64,000 bases of DNA from Lepisosteus oculatus. Taxonomy: Eukaryota > Chordata > Actinopteri > Semionotiformes > Lepisosteidae. The stretch's first letter is position 1. Every line of letters begins with the position of its first letter. Shown here one piece after another: positions 35,874-46,416 of the stretch. The notes under the pieces were generated by a model that was not told the DNA's origin, made no database searches, and saw nothing but the letters and a program-made list of their open reading frames with translations. The stretch spans positions 4,090,501 to 4,154,500 of the forward strand of contig NC_090698.1 of NCBI RefSeq assembly GCF_040954835.1. The letters are read 5' to 3'. The translations under genes were made by a program, and so were the position numbers.

Positions 35874-36203
35874 TGTCACGCCCTCTGCAGCCAGAGGGCG
35901 CTCCTTCTCTGTCCTGTCCCTAGTTTCCGGTCTGCTGTCCTTCCGGTCCCTCTCTTTCCCTTGGGGTATATATTTCCGGGTCTTGCACTCTGTCCTGGCT
36001 CAGCATTGACCTTCGGATGTCCTGAGACCCGCCTAGCACCAGGGCGCCCCACGTCCGCTCCCTGAGGGCATACGTTTCTATATGGCATTCCTGAACTCTT
36101 TGCACTATGAGCCCGGGCCTTTTTCCCTTTGTCACCGCTACGCATACGGGTCTTTTTCCGCTCTCCTGCTCCCCACGGTTAGTCCCTTTGGACGTCCGTG
36201 ACA
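35874..36203 (+). mobile_element. Solo LTR, family copy 1 (330 bp)
   Basis: It begins TGTCACGCCC and ends CGTCCGTGACA, so termini are TG...CA with 7-bp inverted ends. The 5-bp CAACC is duplicated exactly on both sides (35869-35873 and 36204-36208). A TATA box (TATATA near 35967-35972) lies at about position 95. These are the marks of an LTR left by recombination of a retroelement. TG...CA ends with 5-bp duplications are usual for Ty3-type elements, though some others share this. It interrupts the TTAA-flanked element. Confidence 0.75.
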
Positions 36204-36371
36204 CAACCTGTACTTGTTCGCGCATACATGATATTACTGTACATTAGTCATTACAGGAACTAGTGAACAGGGATGGCCGCATCACGACGCCATGCATGGG
36301 AACTCGAATGCGAGTTTGCAACAACTAGGCGACTGAATGTAATTTAAATTTGGGATCAATTTGAAATTTGT

Positions 36372-36530
36372 AGTTCAGGTGGGTAGCTGCGTCAGCATGT
36401 GTAGGCTGCAAAGGAACAAGTAATAGGTTCCTTCCATGCTGAAAAAAAGAAGAAAGAATACACAACGTCCGAAAAGTTGTGTTTTCTTTCTTCTTTTTTT
36501 CAGTGTGGAATAAACTTATTACTTGTTCAT
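36372..36530. mobile_element. Folded-back Penelope-like tail (53-bp inverted repeat)
   Basis: The right arm 36476-36528 carries the Penelope-like tail found at 25896-25955 (TTTCTTTCTTCTTTTTTTCA, then GTGTGGAATAAAC and TTATTACTTGTTC). The left arm 36414-36466 is its reverse complement with few mismatches. The 9-nt loop at 36467-36475 contains CCGAAA, the remnant of the hammerhead-like core. The flank 36372-36413 is probably also element-derived, since it interrupts the TTAA-flanked copy. Two tails joined in inverse order fit the known habit of Penelope-like elements to insert as inverted or permuted copies. Confidence 0.55.
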
Positions 36531-36625
36531 TTAAAATGTGTACATTTTTTTCTATAAAGTCAATGAATGGATTTTGTTACTGAGATTTAGTAACCGGTCT
36601 GAGGAATTTGGACTGTAGCTCCCCT

Positions 36626-38917
36626 TTAAAGCAAACCTGGAGGAAGTCAGTGGGTTCTGCCAATGGGCATGACCAGCTCAGCAAAAGCACAAACTCGGCG
36701 TTGCTCATGTGAAGAGCGCTCTTAGGTAAGACGAGGCTGGAACTCGCCAAGATCCTCCATCTATCAATGAGGCTCACGGTGCAAAACCTTTAAGAGCAAA
36801 ACAGCTTCTCTAGAGGTGGAAGTGCATTAATCCGCTTAGAAACCCATCAGGCCGCTGGGGGGATATGTGCACAAACTGAAGAGTGACATGATGGATCTTT
36901 CTTCTCCTGTCATGATGTCCTGGCTGCCACAAGCATGTGCAAGAGCTAAATGTGTCCCTTAGGTCTGCAGGAGGCAGATGAGAGGATCTGGCCACCAGCA
37001 GGCCAGGGGAAGGCTTTGACTCCTTGTGTTAATATATTTCAGGGATTAAGAAAGCCCATGCCAGTCCTTCAAAAACACAAAAGTGGGCAAGAGCCTGAGA
37101 CCAATCCTGGGAAAAGGTCGGTGCTGCAGGGAATGAATCACAGCGTCTTTTCAAGCACTAACGAGGTTTATTCTCATTTCATTCTCGCTTTCTTCTGCCG
37201 AGGGGATTTGATTGAGATAACCAAATACAATCCCATGGTGACCTTAACTGGATTTAAACTCACTTCAGAATGGATATTGCTGTAGCAGTTCACAGCTGTT
37301 CACTTAGTGCAAAAACTAAGATCTACATTCTGTGTGCAGTCGGTCTAAAGAGACGTTCTGTGGGCACGGAGAAAGAATTTACAAACAAAGCCCTGAAATT
37401 CCTTAATAAAAACCAGTGCGCAGTTTACCTGATGCCTTCACAGCCTTCATGCATGCATGAATTATTTGTTTGTGCATAAATGTTTCACATTTCTTACTCA
37501 ACTGATCAGATGTTTCTAAGGAGATTTTCACAAGTTTATTAGGAGTCAACAGAAGAAAACTTTGCACTGGAGCAAAAAGCTTTGAAAACCCTTTTATACC
37601 TAGAAACCATTTCATGGAAGAACTGGTTGCCTGTGGAGTTGACTGGCTTAACACAGCAAACTGACAAACTGAAGCAGCGCTGGGAAGATCTGGTTCATAA
37701 TACAGCACATAACACCAAGTTAAACTTCCATACAGATTTTGCTTTAAGTTTTTTAATTAAAGTTCTGTGCCCAGATCAGCTTAACACATTAAACTCTATG
37801 CCACTGGTAAAGAAACATGTATTTCTTTAAAATTCTGTAAAATAACATGTATTTCTTCAGTGCCCCGTCCCGAAAGTGCTTCTTGCCAACAAGACTGGGC
37901 TCTGAGAATCTTGGTGTGAGTTCATGGCCGTCTGAGGTAGCATGCTATGAGGCTTTAAGTGGAATATTTGGAAATTGCAACAGGAAAAAATAGGCAGAGG
38001 AGTATCTGATATCATCAATGCTATTCTTTTTTGTAAACTTACAATGTAAGACATGCTGAAAGTATTCTTGCAGCCAGCATTAAAAGTGAGACAGTGACAA
38101 GTCACAGGGCCAAACAAAATCCCTAACTAGGAATGTCACTTACTGAGTCTGTTATTTTAAAAGCTTTGCTTATTAAATGACATAAACGTTTTTGTATTAA
38201 TTATGGAGTGTCACTCATATCCTTTTTCAGTTTACAGAATGATGCCTTGCTTATTGCTCTTAATATTTAAATACCAAATGGTAGAGACTAAGGCTCAATG
38301 TTAATGACAAGGAGCCATGTATAATTGGAGCTGAAGATTTGATTTGGGGACAGTTTGCATTGACTACAAAGTGATTTGATGGGCTGGGAGTTTAGAAACG
38401 ATCTTTAGATGGGCTGACACTGCAGACTCAGGAAGCAAGGGATAATTAGCTTACTTCAGCACAATTAGACCAGCATGACTGATGTTAAAATGGCCCGAGT
38501 CAGTCAAAAGACATTCACTAAAACATTTACAAGACTGGTATAAAGAGTGTCATTGCATCTTAGTGTTACTGTATGGCTTTCTCGACCTGCTCTGTCAGAA
38601 TAAGTGCTAGTGTGCAGGAGAATGATGTCTTTCAACAGCAGTACTTAAGACATTACTGGAAATCACGCCTTCTTGAACACAATATTTAGGAAAGGCACTA
38701 AAGGACATCAAAACAAGACAAAAGCAATTTTATGTTGATTCCTCCCCCTTCTTCATCAGAGTGGGGTATAATCAATAAGTTCTACATGGAATAATTGAGA
38801 AAATAGTGAAAAATCACAAAAGGAAAGCTCATATCATACTTACTCCTTGCAATGTTAATATTTAAAGCAGACTGCACACAAAATGAAACTTTACTGGGAC
38901 AGGAGGTAGGATTTTGT
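36626..38917. other. Intergenic, no recognised gene or repeat
   Basis: No domain-bearing frame. 38.1-38.5 kb has the homeodomain-like AT-rich words (TAATTAGC, ATTAATTATGG) and lack of repeats often seen in conserved noncoding DNA. This is only a texture judgement. Confidence 0.3.
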
Positions 38918-39040
38918 AAGGCAGTCAGCCCTTTTGCCTCACAGCTCTTGGATCAGTTCTGGACTCTGTGTGGAGTTTGCATGTCTTCCTAGCATTTTGG
39001 TCATCTGTTTCCCTCCTGTTTGCCAGTACCACACGGACAG
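38918..39040 (+). repeat. tRNA-type SINE fragment
   Basis: TTGCCTCACAGCTCTTGGAT, then GTGTGGAGTTTGCATG and TCTGTTTCCCTCC follow in the order of a common vertebrate tRNA-derived SINE (consensus recalled as GCCTCACAGCTCC, GTGTGGAGTTTGCATG, GGTTTCCTCC). It is diverged and truncated; borders are approximate. Confidence 0.5.
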
Positions 39041-41585
39041 AAACACAACCGAACAAGAGGGGGTGGAATGATTTCCTGTCTCCTGCGGCCATTCTGATGA
39101 AATTCTGACTGCGTGAGCAAGTAAGGACCAGGCCTACAGGCTGTAGTAGGCCTCTGCTTTGGGTGTATACAGGGAAATTGTCCAAGATATGACACCTGCA
39201 CTTTTCCTACAAAGGCATTATTTAATACAAGCCTGGAGAACGCAATGGAACAAACAATTCCATGCCAACAACTTCAGGTTAAAAGCCAGCAGGCCACATT
39301 TTCAGCCGTCTTTTATCTTTCTCATCAGAGACGTGTAGGACCAATTCATTTTTCTCCCTTGCCCCCTCTGGAATTTTGACTATTCACAGCACAATAACAA
39401 AATGAACAGTTTAAAGGCCGGTACAGTAGCCATGTTCCTCCTATCGGTGTCAGCGGGACATTGTTGGCACTGGGATAAATTTCAGCATGATTTACAGGCA
39501 GTAGATAAAAAAGAACCAGCTTTAAAATTTAAAATCAAGTTGGATTGCTGCACCAACCCTTGTTCTGGGAGAAAATGGATGATTCTATTTCTTAGAAAAC
39601 TGGGTGAGGGACCTAATGTCACATAAAATATTGCTGTGTACAAATACACTTGCATTTAGCAACAATAAACGAAAGCTCACTTTGGTCACATAAGAAATGC
39701 CATACTGATCTGATAAAAGCAGTGAAAAATAGCTATCACAAAATACAATTATCCTTACTGCTGCGTTTTGTCCTTTTTCCCCATAATGGGCTTATCTTGT
39801 TCACTGGGTGGAAAGCAAAGATTCTCAATAGGATCTTCTATTAATAAAACACCAAATCGCAGGCATGACATGGGTTTATTACAGCCAACTAACTTAACTG
39901 CACACAGAGGAACAGTACATCAAGCAACTGAAATGTAAAATTGTTTCAAACATTGTTTTTAATTATTTCTCATTTTCCGTATTCTTCGGCTGTCAGGCTG
40001 AGAAGTGGGGTAAGAACAGCCCTTTTCCATACAGAAAGGTTAAAAAAGAACAGATGATCAGATAAACAGCTAACATCTTTATGTCTAATAGCTATAATTA
40101 CATATACCCTGGAATAATACGGATCATTTAGTATTGTTCTTGAAGAAATTACAGCAATTCTGAGGGAAATGCAGATCTGATATTGGTTTGTATTAGCCCT
40201 TCAGCACTGAATTCTAAAGCAGACATATTTGAAAGAGTGCCAAAGAGGTCCCTAAGGCTGAAGTCAATTTAAAATGAAAATAGTCACATAACAATTTTAT
40301 TTTGGGGCTTATTGTCATGAATACTCAAATTCTCAATAGATGATTGGAGCTTTTAGGGAAATTCCAGTAGGAAAAGAAAACTGAACTAATTGTACCCTCC
40401 ATTTTTCTTACACAAGCTGGAGCTTTAAAGAAAAAGAACATGCAAATTCTATTTCTGGAAGTACCCTGACCGAATGGTGTTTTTTTTAACCAAAAAACAA
40501 TGGAGCACACTGAGGGCAAACCATTCGGTGCTGCGTGTAGGCACCTACAGTATGTGCAGAATATTATTGATAGCTTTGCCTATGGTTTCAGGTAGTGCGT
40601 ATCTGCTGTAAGAAAATTGAACCACACTGCTGGGCTTCTCCAAAGCCAAGGAACTAGGAAACCTAGTGCGTTAAGAGAGTTCAATTTTCTTCATCAACAC
40701 ACAAAACGCAGTCTCCCACAAGCATTGCTATCACAGAAAATCTGCTTGGAGCTTAAACGTGCACTTTGTACTTTAAGATTTAAAAATTTTGCCCAAGGTC
40801 CTCAAGCCAGTATTGTACCAAACACGTATCGCTTTTGATATACATTTTTTTCCTTTTTGCAGAAATGACCTATTGGGTAGCATTTTAAATATGAGAATCA
40901 GTTACAGAGAGGCTTCAACGCAACCCCTCAATTTATTTTGAAACACAGCTCTGCCAGAGAGCAGTTTATAAGCTGCAGCATGAATAGCCTTCGCAAGGGC
41001 AGAAAAACGAAAGTCAGAAATAAAGGTCTTGAGCCAAGACCGAGCAATTCTGATCTGATCCATATACACCATCAGAAATATGCTTGGGCATTAAAAACAT
41101 GAACTAATGCTGATTTTTGTCAGACCTCTTTATTGATCTTACACACAAAATATACAGTAACTCAATGGCAAGATAGAAGAAAAGTGGAGAAAGGTAAAAT
41201 TCACACCTGGCTTTTTGAAAATGAGGCCTTACAATCCTTCTGGCTTCTGGGCTTTTTTAGGCAGGAGGTATCAGAAAAGGTACCACAGGGGTAACTGGAT
41301 TGTGGCGACCAAGCATTCAGACTGTAGCAACATTGCTCTCTGATCCTTTGATTTCGGCTCTTTACATCATCGAGAAGCAGAATGCACTGAACATTAAATT
41401 GTTCACCCACTGACAGGGGACGAGAGCAGGGTTAGGCAGTCCCGAGGCAGGTTAGTTTAACCTGCCGCTGACCTGCTAGTGCAGCTGCAATCCTGTTAAG
41501 TTGAGATGGGTTCAGCTATTGGGTTGGTCTATGCTCTTGGTTGAGGAGCTAATGATGTAAAGTCCCAATCTTCCTGAAACGAAAA
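39041..41585. other. Intergenic, no recognised feature
   Basis: No coding features or repeat families recognised. Confidence 0.4.
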
Positions 41586-41919
41586 TGTCACGGATGTCGG
41601 AAACGGCAAGCTGTGGAAAGACCAGGAGAGCAGTAAAGGCCCTATGCATAGTGGCAAAAAGGGGCAACACGGGGGTTAGCCCGGGCTCAGGGGGTCAGAC
41701 GATGTCAGAACAGAAACCTATGCCCTCAGGCCATGGATGGGAGCGACCTGGTGCTAGGTGGGTCTCAGGACATCCGAACCTCAGTGCTGAGCCAAGAGCA
41801 GAGCAGAGACAGGAAGTAAATAGGCTACACAACAAGACACACCAGAAAGACATGAACAATCACAGGGAACTAGGAACAGGACAGAAGAGCAGCGCCCTCT
41901 AGGTGTACTGGGCGTGACA
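41586..41919 (-). mobile_element. Solo LTR, family copy 2 (334 bp)
   Basis: The plus strand starts TGTCACGGATGTCGG and ends GGGCGTGACA, with GAAAA duplicated exactly on both sides (41581-41585 and 41920-41924). It is the reverse complement of copy 1 with the same order of blocks: AGAGGGCGCT, GGCTCAGCACTGA, TTCGGATGTCCTGAGACC, CTAGCACCAGG and GAGCCCGGGCTAA. The TATA position is weaker (CCTATTTAC). Confidence 0.75.
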
Positions 41920-42387
41920 GAAAAGGGCCACAGACCTTGGCAACAAAAGCAAAGCCCGTCCCGAGACAGAGACGGAGTAGCGGGAGTTTTGGGTTTCTGT
42001 GAAGGGCTAGTGCATAAAAACCCAAGACAATAAGGAAAACAAGCCAATAACAAGAAAAAAGGAAAACTTAACAGCATAAGATAAGAGAAAAAAGTTTTGC
42101 AGGCTGTAGGAGACTGAATTATTTATGAAGCCGTGCTCTTGGTGTTCCTTTAACTGAACATAAAAGGTCTAAGGTTAGAAAGTAGTAAAAAATAATCAAA
42201 TCCCCAGGTGATTTCTGCGACTGAGCTGACAACCAAGACTTCTTCTGTTTTTAGATGTCACTCTACAGAAGCAGACTGGACAAAAAGCACACAAGCCCTC
42301 ACTCATGTGGAGCACAGGTCCTGGTCCACAGTGCGTGTGCAGATTGACGGAGTGTGCGCTGGAACAGAGCCACTACCTTTTCGCACA

Positions 42388-42900
42388 GAGAGAGAGAGAA
42401 AGAGAGTCTTTATTATCCCCGGGGGGCAAGCTGAGTTTCAGCAGCAGTGTTGGTGTACAGGCGGACAGAAAACAAAAATGACAGGAACAACAATATACAT
42501 ACTAACATAGAAGTCAAGTGTTGAGTAACGATATGGCTACAGGTATGAATGAGAACTAAAATCTGTTGGTTTTGGAGCTGGGGAGTCGATATCTGTGTTC
42601 TGATGGGAGTAATTGGAAATTATTAAAAATGGGGTGTGAAGGATCGTCACTGATGGATTTTGCTTTACGCAAAACACGTGTATGATAGATGGAGGAGAGG
42701 TCTGGAAGATCAACACCAAAGACCTTCTGGCATATTTTCGCCAGGCTGCCCAGTTTGTTCTTGCCTCTCAGATTCAGGTGGCCAAAAGATCAGGGTAAAA
42801 GAACGGATTCAAGGAAGGACCAGTAGAACAAAATCAACAATGAATCATCGACCTTAAAATGCTTAAGACAAAAAGCCGCCGTTGTCCTGGTTTTGAGGAT
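42388..42900 (-). repeat. LINE 3'-end fragment with GA-rich tail
   Basis: The GA microsatellite (42389-42405) followed by GTCTTTATTATCCCCGGG is the reverse complement of the fish LINE ending in GGGGATAATAAAGAC and a simple repeat. Further right, CCAGGCTGCCCAGTTTGTTC and GGACCAGTAGAACAAAATC resemble the 3' coding/UTR part of such LINEs read antisense. The reverse transcriptase is not recoverable and the right border is uncertain. Confidence 0.45.
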
Positions 42901-45900
42901 CACAGTGCTTGGCTGGCATTATTGGCACATTATCCAGCACAGGGCTTCGTTGAGATTGTTCGGAGGCTGTGAATGACCCCTGGGGTCATTCTGACTGAGC
43001 CCCGTGAAAACGGTTCGCGGCGATGGGGTCGACCCCCCAGCAATGGAATACCGCAGCTCTTCCAGTGCTGCTGTGTTTGATTTCAAAAGTACAATTTCAC
43101 ATCTTGAAAGTTCAGTGGAAGAGAAATGAGTGCCTGACAGAATCCATTGAGTTGTACTGTAAGAACAGATCTGTAAGAACCAACCCGCCCCTCTCCTCCC
43201 CACCTCGGCTCTTATTCCCTCCACTGATTCCCAAATGGAAACTCAATCTCGTTCTATCAGGGGGGATAGAAATGTCCAGGGAGACTCCTGTGTGAGCGCA
43301 TTAAACAAAGTAATGGTAAGTAAAGCCAGTGAGTTAAGAAAGATTTTTCATTTTGGAAGTCTGTGGTTCGAGAGATTTTGATAAAAACCAGTTCTTGTGA
43401 TTTATGTTCACAGTCACGGACAAACTCCTGCTCTCCATTTTTTTGTGGCCCAAGGTTAAATGATCCTTTAAAAAATAAAAAAGGCATTCATTACTTTCGT
43501 AAGGTAACAGCGATTTTCATAGGTTTACACACTTTACGACTAGTTTGGATGTATCACTTTATTACACACTACTACTGTTTGAAAAAGAGCTTGTCTAGAA
43601 ATAATGTTTTAGTGGAAGTGCTGCTCACAATTCCTGCTGTAATATATTTGGAAAAACTGTATAAACATAACAATCATCATATAATATATGTTAAAAAGGC
43701 AATATCACTCTCTGGATTCAACTAGTAGTAATTCAACACAGCAGTTTTAAAATTCAATCAGTTTTTAAAAAGAAATTCAAAGACGTCCATCACAGATCCC
43801 TGCTCATAGTTTTCTTTTTATTTCATTAGGGTGCAAACATTCTGTATCAGCCCTTTTTGTAACTGTATTAAAACATACTAACTTTCCCATTCGGGAAGAC
43901 TATTAAAATCCACCACTGCAGAGCACGCTGGATGTTTGTGCTGTTGTGCAACACACAGAAAGGAAGTAGATTATTCTAGCAGACGCGTTCACATACACAA
44001 GAAAGATAAGCTAAAAAAAAAAGCTGATCTTTGAATTTAAACTTTTTTAGCAAATGTGCTGAGGTGACTTTCAGGTATGAGCACTTAAAGTTCTGTGTTG
44101 CACATTGTGCTTCCAAAAGAATACCCTCCTCTTCAGATTTCTGTTTCAAATGCCCTCATATTTAATTAGCTTTCTCCCTTGCATTTCTTCTTCTTATTAT
44201 CGATAATGATATTTCGTTCCTGTTCAGTTCATTCTCTCTCACTGCAAAAATTGGTCAGCTTATTTCAATGTTGTCCTCAGGCTATAGTTTGAAGTAATAA
44301 AATACCAGTCAGGGAAAGAGGTGGAAGTTCGCTTTGAACTTATTCTCATTTTAATGCAAAGCGCATGGTAATTTTATCACTGCGGTGGAAGACCTGTGCT
44401 CAAGCAGCCTTTCTGCTTTTTATTCAAGAGCTGGGAGAGCAGCAGGGAGGTGTGTCACCTGCTGGAGTGCTTGAGAGACAAGACCATCCAAATTCCTTCA
44501 CTCTTCCTTCATTCAGTGAAACGGGAAAGAGGAATGATTTAAACAGATGTTCTAGTGATCTGACTATGTTGCATTCTTGAAAGAAATCACTTTGAAAACT
44601 GCACACTGGCTTCCTGATTGTTGGCTACATGTTGTTGTTGACATTTAAGGCTTGGAAAACTTACTAAATTTGGACTTTTCAGAGACCATTACTTTCCACA
44701 TTTGACAGAAGTGACTAAATTGCGAGCCTACATGATATTTTTCACACAAAATAAAAGAAAAACATATAGTTGTGGCCCACTTAATCCACCTGGCTGTTAA
44801 GCGCCAAACAATGACCATTTGTAATTGACAAATTCTTTGCATTGGTGTTACAGACATGCAAACAAGAGACTTGTAGGACGTATGAAGTCTTTCCTGTCTT
44901 TTGGTGGGAGTCAGTAATAGGTGTGTTGCACAGAAGCAAACATCATGCTAGTGTTCGGCTGTGCTCTTTGAAAACAGGCAGACAGAGGATGAACAGCTTG
45001 TGCTTGTTGTTTTTTAAAGGCTGTGGCATGTTTATGAAAACGATCCCCTTCCTGTATTCATTTACTCATTTAGGTTCCGCGATCACTTCCATTCCTAGGT
45101 CGTCGTTTCATTATGGCTGTAAAAGCAATCGAATTATCAAAAGGTTTCCAATTACTTCTGCCATTTATTCTTCAATAAAGAATCTGGCCCCTGCACTGAT
45201 GTTTTGGCAAATGATTTTGTCTTGGCAAACCTTCTAGTTATTTATTTTATATCCAGTTATTACTTTAAAACATCAGTGGTCTTGGAATAAAGACGCAGAA
45301 ATGGAGGGCATGAAGCTTCTAAACTGAAGGGGACTAATCTGTCACACTGTAGCGCAGAGGAAGATCAGGCAATTGTAATATCGAAGGAAAGAGCTCTCAC
45401 TGTGGCTCTCTGACACAAAGCAAATGGGACCTGTATAAATCCAAGTGATTTACAATAAAATACACACTGTGGACGAGATGGTTGTCACTCTGCAATCAGA
45501 CTAAAATGCTGATAAGGGCAGGGCTTTGGTGACAATTTGAACTCGGACCGTGAAGCACCAAGATTATCCACAACAGATATTTCAGTTTCATTTATCTACC
45601 ATTTCCCTGGAAAGGATCAGGACTTTCAGATTAAACAATGACAGAAAAGTTTTATTTCTTTGACTGCTGAGAGATCTTTTTTGCTCATCTCAAGATTAAT
45701 CTGCTCCCAGCTGAACTTCTCTTAAGCAACTAAAAGACTACTCTTTCAGGGTCCACTGCTCTCCTCCCCAGACATCTTTAATGGACTTTTCTGGTTCTCT
45801 TTTCAATATATATTTACTTGCAGCCGCCTCCTACCTTCATTTTCAATTTAGCATGTCAGCTCTTATGGAAGTGTAGGTTCACATCCAACTCACGTACAGA

Positions 45901-45911
45901 GACATCTCTTT
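42901..45911. other. Intergenic, no recognised feature
   Basis: No domain-bearing frame. A 120-codon frame at 43363-43725 has no family resemblance. Confidence 0.4.
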
Positions 45912-46055
45912 TTGTGGGCAGCAGCGTGGAGCAGTGTTCAGGCTCTGGGATATGTGTACCCCCTTAGCAGGCTACCTCACCTGAACTGCTGAAGTAAAAA
46001 ATCTGGCTCCATAAATGGAACAAATCACTTTGGACAGAGGCATCAGCCAAAATAA
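45912..46055 (+). repeat. tRNA-type SINE with an internal deletion
   Basis: GGGCAGCAGCGTGGAGCAGT, GTACCCCCTTAGCAGG-like text, AACTGCTGAAGTAAAAAATC and TTTGGACAGAGGCATCAGCC follow a widespread fish repeat (recalled as GCAGCGTGGAGTAGTGG, TACCCTTGAGCAAGG, TGCTCCAGTAAAA, TGGATAAGGGCGTCTGC). The middle part with the box B-like segment is missing. Confidence 0.5.
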
Positions 46056-46363
46056 CTGGTAGCTGTTCTTTTTTATCGATGCCATCACTGAAAAGTGAGA
46101 CCTCTATGTGGCCTTAGGCGCACATTTCAAACAAGGACGGAAAAGATTAACCTTGTGGGAGACTTTTATCCTTCCTTTAGCATTTCCAAGTGGTGAGCTG
46201 CTGAACCCAAATCGTGTGCCCTTTGCAACTATTGAGGGGTTTGGAGGCAAAGCAGAGGCAAAGCACAGAGATCAGGGCCAGATATGGGAAATTGGACTGT
46301 AGGGTTTTTACAATGGTTGGGAATCAGCTCCCACTTGTCTTCACTATGCTAACCAACACCGAG

Positions 46364-46416
46364 CCATGGGAATACCCTAGGAGCAATCGACATGGTGTAC
46401 CATGGTATTCCCATGG
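46364..46416. repeat. Perfect 13-bp inverted repeat
   Basis: CCATGGGAATACC at 46364-46376 and GGTATTCCCATGG at 46404-46416 are exact reverse complements with a 27-nt spacer. CCATGG words recur just inside and further right (near 46500). It could form a hairpin or cruciform; no element or gene is attached to it. Confidence 0.6.

Larger units (their letters stand above)
35515..36625 (+). mobile_element. Nonautonomous TTAA-flanked DNA element, copy broken by two younger insertions
   Basis: The ends are AGGGAACTGCA (35515) and ACTGTAGCTCCCCT (to 36625), flanked by GTAA (35511-35514) and TTAA (36626-36629). Shared blocks with 10769-11371 run in the same order. Their alignment is interrupted exactly by the solo LTR at 35874-36203 (with its target duplication) and again by Penelope-like sequence at about 36372-36530. 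Removing both leaves an element of roughly 610 bp, close to the intact copy. This gives a relative age: the DNA element is oldest. Confidence 0.65.

Noticed and set aside
35599-36009. 136-codon plus-strand open frame
   Set aside because: It runs from the TTAA-flanked element straight into the solo LTR, two unrelated repeats, so it cannot be an old gene. The protein has no recognisable domain.
35874-36203. DNA transposon (MITE) because of the TGTCACG inverted ends
   Set aside because: 5-bp target duplications, TG...CA termini and a TATA box fit a solo LTR better. I keep the alternative open in the findings.
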